From NCBI RefSeq assembly GCF_963583255.1, contig NC_084803.1:18115428-18179427 (forward strand): a DNA stretch of 64,000 bases, given 5' to 3'. Below are positions 12,624 through 24,911 of this stretch, piece after piece. Source of the stretch: Pyrus communis. Its lineage: Eukaryota; Streptophyta; Magnoliopsida; Rosales; Rosaceae. Numbering within the stretch: position 1 is the first letter of the stretch; the number at the start of each line of letters is the position of its first letter. Position numbers and translations under genes: made by a program. A model generated the notes under the pieces. The model was not told the origin of the DNA and did no database searches. It saw only the letters and a list, made by a program, of their open reading frames with translations.

Positions 12624-13289
12624 TAATTATCTTTGCATATATTAATTTTGTGTTGTCATGAATTTTTCGTACCCAAGAAAAGGGTGAGCTAGCAAGATGT
12701 TCTAGTTGAAAAAAATTGAAGAACATGGTTTTGTATCCGACCAAGAAAGAAGACGAATAGAACTAGAAGTTGTCATAGACGTGAGCATTTTTCTCAATGT
12801 GGGCACACCCAAGTGTGATCATTGATACATGTGAGAGAGGGAATCATGTCCACAACAGAAAAAGCCAAATACAAAAGAGTGAGACGGAGAGAGATAGCGA
12901 TCAAAACTCCCAACTGATAGAGAAAAGAAGAAAAGGGAGGCATTGTCAGTGATTATATAGGAGACCGAATAAGCAGTAAGCAGTAAGCAGTAAGCAGTAA
13001 AGCAGTAAGCAGTAAGCAGTGAGCAGTAGAGGAGGAGTGGATGGAGACTGACAAGGCTGAAAGCGACCTATGATAGATTGCCGGAGACATTTCTATGGCC
13101 TCTGTGGCTGAGCGTGCTATTCCCCTCTTGACCGACGACCAGGCCACTTGTCTTTCTCCGCCATGTGTCGCTGTGATAGGGCCTCCCATTACACCTAGTT
13201 CATATGAGCTGATTTTAGATGGAGAATCCCTTCATCTTATCCAAGACTTTGCAATGGAGACAAAAGTATAATACTATTTTATTAGAAAT
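12624..13289. other. intergenic, no gene seen apart from a short minisatellite
   Basis: No supported gene. Small reading frames on the minus strand here overlap the heptamer repeat and have no family resemblance. Confidence 0.5.
12969..13029. repeat. (AGCAGTA)n heptamer minisatellite
   Basis: About eight copies of AGCAGTA in tandem, with one extra A in the middle and a G substitution (GAGCAGT) in the last units. Confidence 0.9.
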
Positions 13290-13435
13290 ATGTTATTTAC
13301 ACATCTCTTTTGCTTCTTACACCCGTTCTTAATTTTATCTTTTGATCTTCTTTAATTTATCCAATTTGACGGTCAAAAATTAAAAAAAAAATGTGTGAAA
13401 GTAAAAAGGGTGTGGATGTTACATCCTTTTTTTTA
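13290..13435. mobile_element. small AT-rich MITE-like element
   Basis: Left end ACACATCTCTTTTGC and right end GTAAAAAGGGTGTGGATGT are loosely inverted around CAATTTGACGGTCAAAAATT. It shares layout and motifs with sequences at 37373-37512 and 38103-38242, suggesting one family. Confidence 0.4.
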
Positions 13436-16400
13436 TACATGCATTTGTTGAAGAGAAAAAAAAAATGATTTGATCTCGGGGATTCCTAGTGTAAAAGATA
13501 CAAGTTTCTTTTAGACCGAGATACATATCTAAAATCTTTCAATTTTTTAGTGAGGTATTTCGTTGATCACTTAGTGAGCATATACGTTGTAAGTTGTTGA
13601 ACTATACTTCATGCTTGTCGACAACTTGTGATCAACGAGACCTGCTAAGTGTTGCTTACGCATGCTAAAGAATGCTACCGTGGTATGCTGATCGAGTATT
13701 TCTTTGAACACTTGTAGGCACTTTGAGTTACATACCAGACATTCAGAAGGTTCCCGAATGAACTTCCCATACATTGATCCCAACTCACGCTGTGTCTCAG
13801 TTGTACCTTGGTTGCTATGTATCCATCCCTCACTGGTGCATTACTACCTACCTAGCTAGTATTGCTTAATAAACAGTCTCTATTGTTGTTTTTAAGTATG
13901 AATATGATTAAGTATTCAAATCAACAAACGTTAGGATAAGAACTATTTTTGCTCGTAAGTGTTATTGCTAGAAGTTCTTTTATTTGAAACACATCAAAAT
14001 TTTTATTAAAAATTCAAGTTCTAGCATTTTTATATGATTTTTCCAGAAGCGTTTAATTCTTGGGAGAGCACATGAGAGTGCTTCTTGAATAAGTATAAAG
14101 ATGGTACTTTTCCACAAAGTGCTTTTACAATATATGTCATTAATTTTAAATTTTATTTTAAATGTAGACATGAGCGTTTTCAATAATAAAAAGACGCTCT
14201 AGAGCCCTCTAGAAACAATCCAAACAAAATCAAAGCTAGTTATCACGTATTTCCATTCATGATGGCATGCCAACACAAAGTTATCCATTAATAATTAGGT
14301 TTGACACCGTCATTATTGAAAAGGTTATGGTGTATTTTAAAAGAGAATGTTCCTGGTAAAAAATTAAAAACGATAAAACGAAACATTCATCCAAATATAT
14401 TACTTTAAATAGCTAGTGGAGCAGATTTGACTTTAATTTATAAGGACGTGTTTGTCACCACATGACAAACGCTTCAAAACAGACAAATATTAACCACATA
14501 ACCTTTATCTGCAACGTATAGGACAAGTCTAAGAGATGCACAAATTCGGATCGGTCCATGAACCTCTATATCTTTTGGAAAATATTTCAAAATAAGCCAA
14601 TTTTTTAATCTTATGATAGAAATATGATATTTCGAATATGTACATGGTATGCACACGCTATGCATAATAATCAGACAAAAATAAGATTTCTCCTACACCT
14701 TGAAATGATCAAATTATCCTCTCATATAAATAGGTTATCTAGAAATTTCAGCATTCATTTCACATTTTGTAAAGACAGAAACATAGTGAAGAGAGAGAAA
14801 GAAAATCTCTCTCGCCCAATTCCAATTTGAAGAACCCTAACCCGCCTATCTTCTTCATCTAAGCTCTCTCTCTTTTTCTCTCTACATTTCGAATATGATC
14901 AAGAGCTCTCTCTAACCCACTCATCTTCTTCAATTTTTACACTTTCATCTGTAGGTTTTATGAACTGGGTTTGCTTAATTTTTCTTTTTGATTGATGGAT
15001 TTTTGAAGTTGAAGTAATTGGTTTGGTGTTTATTGGAGGAGACCCAAATCCTTCAATTTTGATTTTTTATTTTTATCATTTCTCTTATTTATATGTGGGT
15101 TTTCATTTTTTCTATCTTCTCCCTCCCTCTACTCACTCTCTCGATCCAATTTTACAAGCACTAAAATAGGGTTTGGGTTTTTCTGCAATTAAATGAAAAT
15201 ACGTATTAAAGGTCAGTTGCCTTTTAGAGAAGAGATAAATTTGAGGGAAAAAAGAGAAATCATAGTGGAAAGAAGGAAGAGAGAAGGATATGAATAAAAT
15301 TATTTCACGTACTTGTTTGCTCTCTTCGTATTAAGCTCGCTCAAATCTGGGTTCAAATATTTCAAGGATTTGAAAATTGCAGTTTCAATGGGCACGAAAG
15401 AACCTAATTGAACCAAAGGAAATTGTTTCACGAACACGTTCACTTTTTTTGTATTTGAGGGCTTGCCTCTGAATCAAAGGAAAAAGTAGTAAACTATGTT
15501 AATGCGAAGAGTATTAAAGATGTAAATACGCACCATATACATTATATGCACACCACATGCACATAATATGTACAGTACATGCACATGATATGCATAGAGC
15601 AGGAGAATATTTAACAGCAACATGTTGGTATAGTGGATACAATTAATACATAATTGTTACATATATAAGGTTACGGTGACAATTTGAAAAGTCTTGTTAA
15701 GTATATCAACCACCACCTACCCCGTGCATGTGAAAAACATAATATTTGTTGTTGTTATTTCATGGACATGCATGCCGCTTAATGTCCTCTAAGTTTTTTT
15801 TTGTTTTTTTTTTTAGTTTTTCGCTGAGGCCAACTATGTTGTGGTCATACTCGCTAAATTCCGAAGCACAATATACGTGCATCATAATTAGTGAACATTC
15901 ACACTTCTTATATTAAGATGTAGCCATGCATACCACATGCACATTACGAAAAAAATTCACAAATTTCTGCAATTGGACACTTGAACCAGAAATTGTTCTA
16001 TCCCATTTTTATAGTGCGTCAAAACTTGAAATTTACTCCACAACCCACACGCCCCAACATGAAACACAAATGTAATTTAACTTCTAAGTATTAATTCATC
16101 TTACAAACAAACCATTTATTCCATAAATTATTGATGAAGGAACTTGGAACTAAACGCCTTACCTTACTATGCCTGCCGAAGTTTTAGTCACCAGAAAAAA
16201 TGGAACTTTCCGGCCAAAATAAAAAATATGGTACAAAACCCAGCTCACTCTTATCACATCTCTCTCGCATCCCCTTGTTCAAAATCAGAGGTATGAGATC
16301 AACTCAAAACCCAACTCACTCTTCTTGCCTCTTTTTAGACTTCCTTCTCTTCAAAATTGGAGCTCATAGATCTGAGCTCACCCCAAAAACCCAGAGCTTA

Positions 16401-16660
16401 CAGAACTCTCTCAACAACCTTCTCTTCCAAATGAGAACAGTGATGCAATGGATTAATGATTTTTAGTATTTATATGTGGGTATTTTAGTAATTTCGGTTT
16501 TGTGCATTGTGTGCATGACTTTGCATGGTCAGTTCCTATTTATGTCCCAAGATTGAGAAATTGTCTCATATTGGGGTATTTCCCATATCTTTTTGTTTTC
16601 AACTTTAAGTCATATATAAATGCATGGGTTTATAGTTAAGCTATTACACGGTAAATAAAA
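13436..16660. other. long gene-free stretch
   Basis: No coding sequence is supported over 3.2 kb. It holds CT-rich, leader-like sequence at 14790-14960 and a patch of short repeats of the type ACATGCACATNATATG at 15535-15596. It may be a decayed transposon, but I could not find ends. Confidence 0.4.
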
Positions 16661-16662
16661 AC

Positions 16663-16846
16663 ATGCATGGTTTGGTGATTAAGATTATACACAACCATGG
16701 TCTTCAAGTTGTTTTAGGTTCATTGATGAGAGATTAATCATTCTCTTTATGCACGCATGCATGGTTTTGTGATTAAGATTACACACAACCATGGTCTCCA
16801 AGTTGTTTTAGGTTCATTGACCACGGATTAATCATTCTCTTTATAC
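16663..16846 (+). repeat. tandem duplication of a 92-bp unit
   Basis: Two adjacent near-identical units (about 16663-16753 and 16754-16846). Both contain ATGCATGGTTTGGTGATTAA (or TTTTGTG), CACAACCATGGTCT and ATTAATCATTCTCTTTAT, and differ at a handful of positions. Confidence 0.85.
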
Positions 16847-17499
16847 CATCTTAGTATATTGCACCAAGTTGTAGTGTACTTTTGACCATTAAGTCAAAAA
16901 ATATGCTAAAGCAGGATTGATAACCGCAAAAAAATTATTTGTAAGAGCTCGAGCTCGAATTGGAGGTTTTAAACATTTCCTTGCTTTTCACTAGAAAAAC
17001 CCTTTGTGGTTGGTTATTAAGCTTAATTATATGTTAAATTAATTTTGAGGTACATGTTACAAGAAATGAAGGAGTCTGTCTATGCTATGACATTGAGTAG
17101 GATGATTCTATACAAAATTTAACCGTTGCAAAATTGACTTGGATTTTTTTATACAAGATTTAGACTGTTAATTTTTGGAAACACTTGGTTAGTATGTACC
17201 GTAAAAGAGGTATGGAAAATGTCGAGGAGAGATTTGGTGTTTGGTGCTGGGTACAGTGGAGCGGGAAATGCGGTGAGAGAAGGGTGTACGGAGAAGGGAA
17301 TCTGATGCGGACATGACGCGTCCGAAATCAGAGGAGAGACCCAATAATTGCTCCCACGCTGCCCGACATCATGATTCTGTCGGCACTGCCCTACCCACCC
17401 CAAACTCTCCATCAATCCCTCTCAATCCTCCCTCTCCCCTCCCCTCCACTTTGACGGGTAATGTACACTTATCATTCTTGTATAGCATATAACATATAA

Positions 17500-17535
<36 letters not shown>

Positions 17536-17695
17536 GATTTTCTAGTATACCAACGAATTTTATGCCTTGATATTTTTGTCGTTAAATCTTAAGTTAAAAA
17601 AATAATTAGATCTCATAATTAAATTTTTTAAAAATATTTTATACTCTGAAGCACTATATAATATTCACATTTTGTTGTATGGTCTTGTACAAGCC
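16847..17695. other. intergenic with a (TA)n microsatellite
   Basis: No gene supported. A perfect TA run lies at about 17504-17531. The minus-strand reading frame at 17149-17415 has no recognisable domain. Confidence 0.5.
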
Positions 17696-17696
17696 C

Positions 17697-18084
17697 TTTA
17701 AAGGAAGAGTTTTCTATGTTTTTTTAAATAGAGGTTAGTTGTGAGACTAATTCTATATCAAATTTCAACGATCTGAACTGTTTATTTTATAAGTCTCTAT
17801 TCATAGATAATCCTTGCAAAAAATTCAATTCAATCTAAAACCATTTGCCTATTTAATTGTCAAGATAAAATTTTACTAGTTTCTTATAACACAGTGTTCG
17901 TCAATTTTTTTGAACTCAATTAGATGTCTGAAATATTTCTAGTTTGGCTAATATTTGGGAACAATGATCTATGAGGTACAACTTTAAAAACATGTAGTCT
18001 GGATTACTGAAATTCAATGTGGTGTGGCCTCACAACTAATTAAAAAAAAAACAAAAACAAAAAAAGAGAATCTCTTCCCTTAAA
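17697..18084. mobile_element. fold-back MITE
   Basis: Long imperfect inverted ends: TTAAAGGAAGAGTTTTCT with GGTTAGTTGTGAGAC on the left, CCTCACAACTAATT with AGAATCTCTTCCCTTAA on the right. The interior is AT-rich and non-coding. No certain target duplication. Confidence 0.65.
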
Positions 18085-18185
18085 ATACTCTTTGGTTTTG
18101 TAATATAGAAATGTGTATGAAAAAAAGTGTAATGAATTAATCTGGGGTTAATTTCACTTTTCACTCTTTGAGTGTAAATGTTGGT

Positions 18186-18345
18186 TTTTCAGGATCTCTT
18201 TTCACCTAATTCATCAAGTTTAAGATCTGGATTATTGAAATTTGATCAAACGGCTACAATTATTATAAGTTTTAAAGACACCTTTTCTTTGTAGTTGTTG
18301 AATAAAATTTCAACAATCGGAACCAGAGAGGATTCCTTTCCGATT
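18186..18345. mobile_element. MITE with ACGGCTAC fold-back core, copy 1
   Basis: Core motifs TTTGATCAAACGGCTACAA and, inverted, TTTGTAGTTGTTGAATAAA flank ATTATTATAAGTTTTAAA. Same family as 37816-38000 and 48346-48520. Confidence 0.6.
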
Positions 18346-20220
18346 TTTCACATTGCTTTGAGCTTGGAACTTTGAAAGTCTACAATCCGCGCCGTAAAGT
18401 TATATTCGTCTTTTAATTTACACTTTCAGTAAGTTTAACCAATATTAAATCGTCAATAATTGAGCTGTTTTTAATTGCTTACATGACGAGAGTGAGACTA
18501 CATTTTCTTACGCGCCAAAATTATATAATCCACAACGTACGGTTTTCTAGAGCTTAATTATGTTAAGTTATTGTAAACCACAAAAACATTTCTTGTTCAA
18601 ATGCATACTCGTCAATTTGACTAAATTACTCTTTATAAAATCTTGGTGGATGCCATGTGTTTTACCACGCAAGAAAATGTAGGTTCTACTCAATACGTAC
18701 AATGTGAATTATGAAGTTCAAGGTACAATATGAAAACATATAATTGCAAAGTGAAAAATCCTACTTTTTTTCTGTATGTACGCAAACAAAAGTGTGAATG
18801 AGTTGAGAAACTTGTAGTAGTACTAGTGGACATTGTAGAAGAATTCAAACGTTGGCACGTCTTCACTTAAGAACTTACGTGAATCAGAGATGTCAAAGTG
18901 ACGATATCTTAAATCATGATGTGATTTTCTGTAAAAATGTTAAAACATATGACATTTAAATTTGAGACACTACCACCATAATATACCTCTCCATACGTTG
19001 CATTCATTTCCCTCCTTTTTCACTCTTAAAGAAGACATTTAGGGCCCCCTTTTCGAATTTTCCGGAGCGAAGTTTGAATTAAACCATATATACAGGCAAG
19101 ACGTGTAGAGCCCCTTTTCGGCTTTTTCTAATACTATTTTTTTGTTCAGCTCTTCCTATAATTAACATGTATCCCACCTTACAAATGACTCTTTACCACA
19201 GTAATGAAAAGTTGTTAAGTCATTGTATGACGGCACGGATTCAAATTCCATGAATGATTCAATCTTTAGATAAAAAGAAAATTAAAAAAAAAAACACGTA
19301 TCCCACCCCCTGTTCACTTTCTCTTTGTAACCCGTGTTAGAATGATTAATCAAAATTTGGTGCATATTAGGGCAAGAATCGTGAGCCACAAATATAATCA
19401 ACATGCATGAAGCCTAAACAACAAACCAACTCGGTTTTTGCTTATAGATTGGTCGAGTTCATTGTTCCGCCAATAGAATGGCTCATAGATTGACCAAAGT
19501 GGCATTCTACTATGATCACGAGGTTTTTTTTGTTCGAGTAGCCTCTGAACTTAATTTGGCACATTATCTTTGAAGATTATGATTGTAATCCGTCTTAACT
19601 TCTCAATAGAACTGCTCTCGTTTTTCTGAAAAATAAAATCAACCAACTATATATGTTTTTGCTTGCATGCAATCAAACTCCTTCCTTTTTCCTTTTTGTT
19701 TCCAATTTATTGCAAAATTCCGGGGTTTAAATAACCTAGAGATCAACTACGTACGACATTATTGTAAGATCATACCCTTGGTTTTATAATTAAATAAAAA
19801 AATAATTAGTTCCCATGCACAGTACTTCAGGACTGAGGCCTCATCAGAATGCATGCATGCATGCAGAAGGGGAAATAAAATCTCAGACACAGGCTGCTAT
19901 ATATCTGTATTCTGTGTATTGCTAGATTATGCATGCATTAAATTTAAAACACAGACAGAAATTTTAAATTGTTGCATTATTATGTATGCAAAAGGTCAAC
20001 AGACCAATGGATATTTATCTGAATCCCCAGCACCCAAATCATAGACTCATAGGAGCCACAACTAGGGAACATATTAGTTAATTAACTAATAATTTTCACC
20101 CCCAAAAATAATAGAAATTAATAGCTAATTTAAATAATTAGTCTAAGAGGTAAAGATTTGCGAGGTCGTCGAGCCCGCATTGTAGCTGTAGTTTTAGCCG
20201 ACCCAAATCACAGAAATACA
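18346..20220. other. intergenic upstream of the Dof gene
   Basis: No coding sequence supported. A degenerate SINE-like patch at 19185-19300 (ACTCTTTACCACAGTAATGA, GGATTCAAATTCC, then A-rich) resembles 47526-47630. Confidence 0.45.
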
Positions 20221-20221
20221 G

Positions 20222-20224
<3 letters not shown>

Positions 20225-20263
<39 letters not shown>
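20225..20263. repeat. (CT)n microsatellite, distal
   Basis: Long uninterrupted CT run about 330 bases upstream of the Dof start codon. Confidence 0.95.
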
Positions 20264-20370
20264 CTCTTCTGTAGCCGACTGAAATGTCGTGCTTAACAGA
20301 ACACACTGTAAAAGCCTGTTCGGTCTGTTCTTCTCTTCATATATGCCTCAGAAATCCTGTTCCTTTCTCT

Positions 20371-20375
<5 letters not shown>

Positions 20376-20417
<42 letters not shown>

Positions 20418-20436
20418 CCTCTCTCTCTCTCTCTCC
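20376..20436. repeat. (CT)n tract in the Dof leader or promoter
   Basis: Second CT-rich tract, 150-210 bases upstream of the Dof start codon and just before CATAAAAACCCC, a TATA-like sequence. CT/GA tracts can bind BPC-type GAGA factors; here that is inference. Confidence 0.9.
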
Positions 20437-20589
20437 CCTCCATAAAAACCCCTTTACCCCCTCACAGCAAAAACCAAAAACTCACCCTCTCTCTTACTTT
20501 CTTCAACATCCAAATACCAAACACTTTTTTCACAACCCAAAACCATATACTCGAAAACCCGGCTCAACCGTTTGATTTGAAAGACCCAA

Positions 20590-21333
20590 ATGCCGTCGGA
20601 CTCCGGGGATCAGCAGCAGAACAACAGCCAGAACCGGAGGACGGTGAAAGCCACCCAGGCCACGGGGGCCCCACCGCCGGAGCAAGAGCACCTGCCCTGC
20701 CCGCGCTGCGACTCCACCAACACCAAGTTCTGCTATTACAACAACTACAACTTCTCCCAGCCCCGGCACTTTTGCAAATCCTGCCGCCGCTACTGGACCC
20801 ACGGGGGCACCCTCCGCGACATCCCCGTCGGCGGCGGCACCCGCAAAAACGCCAAGCGTTCCCGCACCGCCGCTTCCGCCGCCTCAGTCGCCACAACCAC
20901 CACAACTTCAGACAACGACCCGATTTCGGCCACCCCATTTTTTCTCAACCCAGGTGTCGGAGCGGCCTTACAGTTGAGTGATTTGAAGGGTAACATGGGA
21001 AATGGATGCGGCGGTGGCGGCGGCAGTGGCAGCTTCACTTCTCTGCTCAACACCCACGGGCCTGGTGGGTTTTTGGCTCTGGGCGGGTTCGGGCTGGGGC
21101 TGGCGGGTGGTTTTGAGGAGATGGGGTTTGGGCTTGGGAGAGCGGTCTGGCCCTTTGCTGGGATGGGAGGAGACGGTGTTGCGGGTGGGACCCACGGTGG
21201 GATGATGAACATGTGGCAGCTCGAGAACGGAGAGGGTGGTGGGATTGTGAATGTGGGTGTTGGACCCGTTGGAGCAGAGTTCTGTTCTTGGCCGGAGTTG
21301 GCAATTTCTACTCCTGGAAATGGACTAAAGTGA
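20590..21333 (+). CDS. DOF5.8: Dof zinc-finger transcription factor, DOF5.8-like
   Basis: Single-exon gene of 247 aa. The Dof domain spans about residues 35-90 with the C-X2-C-X21-C-X2-C zinc ligands Cys37, Cys40, Cys62 and Cys65, and includes the diagnostic [16 protein letters not shown] and [18 protein letters not shown]. The [14 protein letters not shown] variant, the KRSR basic end, the Gly-rich tail with SFTSLLN, and the late VWPF motif match the DOF5.8 subgroup. Dof proteins bind AAAG cores in nuclear DNA; Arabidopsis DOF5.8 acts in early vascular development downstream of an auxin response factor, so a similar role is inferred. The C-terminal two thirds is low-complexity (Gly, Ala, Thr). 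Two CT tracts lie upstream. High GC makes the other frames open, but only this frame carries a domain. Confidence 0.95.
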   Translation: MPSDSGDQQQNNSQNRRTVKATQATGAPPPEQEHLPCPRCDSTNTKFCYYNNYNFSQPRHFCKSCRRYWTHGGTLRDIPVGGGTRKNAKRSRTAASAASVATTTTTSDNDPISATPFFLNPGVGAALQLSDLKGNMGNGCGGGGGSGSFTSLLNTHGPGGFLALGGFGLGLAGGFEEMGFGLGRAVWPFAGMGGDGVAGGTHGGMMNMWQLENGEGGGIVNVGVGPVGAEFCSWPELAISTPGNGLK

Positions 21334-22532
21334 AATAAAAATCTTTGTCTATTGGGTTTCCTTCTAATTCTCTACTCTTTTTGGTTTGTAATGGAGAATG
21401 TTGTGTTTTAGAGCTCTAGGGGTTTTAATGATAGTGTTGAGGGCTTGAGACTAATTTAGATTCACCAATTAAATGGCCTTTCTATATATCCAACAACTAC
21501 TGCCTAAATTCAAGTAAATTTTATTTTGGTTCTATGCTTTGCTTCTAACTTGTTTATGTCACTTTTGAAGAATATGAGTTCCTCATGAATCCGTTATCAA
21601 ACGCATCCGACACTCTCATATTACCATCATGATGTCATAGATGCGTTTCAAAATTTTACTCGTAAACGCACGAATTAATCGGTTAAGTAAAATGAATATA
21701 AGCAAGAACAAGGTCGGACGGAAAGAGAAACGGGAACAAGTATGAATTACATGCAAGTAAACACAGGTAAAACCCCTTTCTTTTCGTCTTCGTTACTATG
21801 AGTAAACAAGCCTTAAATTCCGATAACGAGCACGCATACATGGTAAGAATGGTGAAAGAAAAAAATGTCTACTTCACTAAACAAATGAAGTAAGAATCAT
21901 CAACAAATTATATTCAGGTTGACGAAAATTAAATGACAAGTTCGATACTAAATTATATATGGCATATCACATTTCAGTGTACTAAGAGATTCCAAGCCAA
22001 ATCCCACTCGGGTGAAAAGTGTAGTCAACCCCATTGAAATTTTTTGGCTCCGCACATTGATTTCATAATGGAGTTTCTCTGCAACTCTAATTCTGGATGT
22101 TAGAATGACGTAGTTGAAAATTTGAGAGGCCGTTTCACGCCTATTTGGTTTTTCATTTTCATTTTTTGTTTTTTTTGTTTTTTGTTTTAAGTTAAAAGTA
22201 CTTACCAAATAAATTTAAAAAAAAAAAAGGAAAATTAAAAACTTTCAAACTGAACAGCTCTACGCTACATGGTTTCCTACTCCAAAAGGACGGCAAAATA
22301 ACGTTGATTAATATAAGTAAACAATAATGATATAGGATTCTTCTAGACTTCTGATGCAGGAATCCAATTGTGCAATTATTGATTAATATAAGATTACCGC
22401 AAATTAACTCCAATCTAAAATCTTTTTGCACACCACGAAACAAATTAATTATGGTTTCCTGTTTTTTTTTGTTTACAAATTGCATAATTTTCCTATATAT
22501 AGAAAAAAAAACTCAAAGTTTCATACGTCCCT
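21334..22532. other. intergenic downstream of the Dof gene
   Basis: Begins with the Dof 3' UTR. No gene supported. Around 22140-22220 there are T- and A-rich runs of transposon-end character without a clear partner. Confidence 0.5.
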
Positions 22533-22541
22533 TAAGTATTA

Positions 22542-23092
22542 GGCTTATCTACGTCTCCTAGAATTTGATTTTAAGTTCATTTTGTTCTCTGTAACTTAAA
22601 AGTCGCAACTTTATTATGTGAAACTCAAAATTCGCTCCAGTTCGCCCCCTGGAACTCGATTTTTATGCCCCCCCCTAAATCTCAAAAGTCTCCATATTAC
22701 ACTATAAAGCCCAAAATCCACTCCACAATCCCTTAATTCTGTTAATTCCGTTATGCGGATTTGATTTGGGTGCACTAGGCTAATCAATTTCTTTTTTATT
22801 TTTTCCATCTTTGCAAATCATGCACAGCAACCCAAAAAATTCCAATTCTTACTTTCTTCTTTTACACTTAATATTTTTTTATTGTCAAATGTTAATACAC
22901 AGTGGAGATTTATAATCAAATTCATTAGCACATATGTTCCTGGGGCCGACTTTTGAGTTTCAAAGAGAAGAGAGAGTCCACGAGTCAAAGTGGAACAAAT
23001 TTTGAATTTCAGAGAATAAAGTGATGACTTTTAAATCACATGAGGCAAAATGAGATCAAAATCAAGTTTCAAGGAGGAAGTAAAAATAACCC
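22542..23092. mobile_element. fold-back MITE with a perfect 9-bp target duplication
   Basis: Flanked on both sides by TAAGTATTA (22533-22541 and 23093-23101). The arms are about 110 bases: the left reads GGCTTATCTACGTCTCC then TTAAGTTCATTTTGTTCTC, and the right is its imperfect inverse. A 9-bp duplication and long inverted ends point to a Mutator-type non-autonomous element. No coding capacity. Confidence 0.88.
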
Positions 23093-23345
23093 TAAGTATT
23101 AGTTGTTTTAGTATTGTGGTTGGTGGTCTCCTATTTTTCTTCAAACGCAGTACTACATCTTCAACTTTGCAATAGCTTTTAGTTTCTTGTCATTGAGTTC
23201 CAGAGCTATGCTGGTAAATACTTCCTCCTTATATATAATTTTTGATGTAAAAACAATATAAATAATATACATATATATACACACATAAACTCACACGCAT
23301 ATATTTACGTATACAAAGCTATGTCAGATTTAATGTCAAGTTGCA

Positions 23346-24911
23346 GGAGCTCAAGGAGTTGGAGTTAACTATGGCAGACAAGCTGACAACCTTCCCGCCG
23401 GACAAGGTGATCGAGTTATGCAAGTCCAGGAACATTTAGAGAATTTATCTATTAGTGACCTGCTTGAAAAGAATGGGCGGGCACTCTCGTATTTCAACCC
23501 CACACGATTCATAGTTGTGGAGCCGTCCAAGACATATACCACAACATGGAGGTCGACCTAATTCATGTGACGCACGTGAACAAAAGGTTTGTTAACAAGA
23601 TGTTCTGCAGGCACTGAAAGGGTCAGGAATACAAGTCATTTTAGGCACGCTCAACGCAGATGTCCCAACACTAGCCAATGATCCAGCATTTGCTAACGTT
23701 TGGCTCCAAACCAACGTCATTCTCTTCGCTTCATCCGTGAATCTTTGATGTATTTCCGTTGGAAATGAAATGGTTCCAAGTGAAAATGCTACCATCTTAG
23801 TCCCTGCCATGCGAAACCTCAGAGCATCTCCAATGAGAGTCCCTGCTTGGGGACTTCCACCACCACCTTTGAGGACTCATTTCTGAGTTTTAAAGGAATA
23901 TTCGAGTCCCTAAAAGAATATTGTCTACAATGAAAATTCCTTATAGTATAATCATTAAATATAGGGACTAAAATATTAAAAAAATTATTATTCATTTCAT
24001 TGAAATATTTGTAACCATTGATAAAAATAAAAAAACTATCTCTACCTTTGATTTTTCAAGAATTAAAAAACAAAAGGCAAATGAGAAGTTGTCCCACTTG
24101 GACGGGTTCAAAAAAAAAATGAAAAGAAACATAAAAAGCAGCACCATTCCCACTCAAAATTAATGTAGAGTCCACTATTTGAGTTCTTATATGTAGTCCT
24201 TATATTTGAGAATTCTTTTGAGATGTCCGGCGAGTCCCTATGTATTAAGATACTTTGAGAACTTCAATTCCGGCCCATTGGAAGCCATTTGTCCCTATAC
24301 TTAGGGACTATACGAATGTAGGGACTCCATTTAAGGCCTCCATAGGAAATGCTCTGAGAAATGCCCTAATTGCAGCCGGCCAACCCGGATATTCCTCTAT
24401 CCACTGCATTGTTCCAAAATGTACTGGCATCACCATATATATCCGGCTTCTGCCAGAGTATGGCATCCTGATGCAGCCTCAATAATGGTTCCTCTAGCAT
24501 TTGCAAACCCCACCCACCCCTCCCCCTCTTTCTCTTCAACGAATATTCATATTTCCTACCAATCACCCGCAAGACATCAGGTTAGACTATGCATTGATGA
24601 ATGCCAGAGGTTATATGTTGTACAAGATGGAGCATTAGGGCACACGAGAAAGTAGGGGCACAAAATGTTGAGGTTGTCATTGGTGAAACAGGTTGGCCTT
24701 CACAAGGAGAAGGAGAAGAGCCTGCAAATATTGAGAATGCTGAAGACATATATTAGCAATCTGATAAAGCATAGACAAGTTGGGACACCAAAGAGACCAG
24801 GAAAGGGATTGGAGGCTTCCATTTTTGCCTTCTCCAAGGAGGATCTCAAGCCCAAGGGAAGTGATCAGCATTGGGGATTGTTTAATCCTGATATGACTGA
24901 GGTTTACCATG
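23346..24911 (+). pseudogene. glucan endo-1,3-beta-glucosidase (GH17) pseudogene
   Basis: Family-typical blocks appear in order but in several frames. GVNYGRQADNLP is near 23358. DKVIELCKSRNI follows after a frameshift and runs into a stop. ALKGSGIQVILGTLNADVP is at 23611, then a frame break and SVGNEMVPSENAT near 23755. RNALIAAGQ resumes at about 24357 after a 0.53-kb MITE. Next come VWHPDAASIMVPL, a broken ETGWPSQGEGEEPANIENA (which holds the family's ETGWPS-type active-site block), and finally KGSDQHWGLFNPDMTEVYHV. Frameshifts, in-frame stops and the insertion make it non-functional. An upstream hydrophobic stretch at about 23150-23212 followed by GTAAAT could be the old signal-peptide exon. 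Functional members hydrolyse beta-1,3-glucans in cell walls and fungal defence. Confidence 0.88.
23822..24354. mobile_element. MITE inserted in the GH17 pseudogene
   Basis: Inverted ends GAGCATCTCCAATGAGAG and, inverted, GAGCATTTCCTATGGAG. The glucanase frame (MRNLR then NALIAAG) is cut exactly at these ends. Flanking TCA/TGA may be a decayed 3-bp duplication. The interior is AT-rich and non-coding. Confidence 0.85.

Noticed and set aside
20289..20981. 230-codon plus-strand frame overlapping the Dof gene
   Set aside because: It is a high-GC shadow frame over CT repeats and the Dof domain; only the 20590 frame contains the zinc-finger motif.
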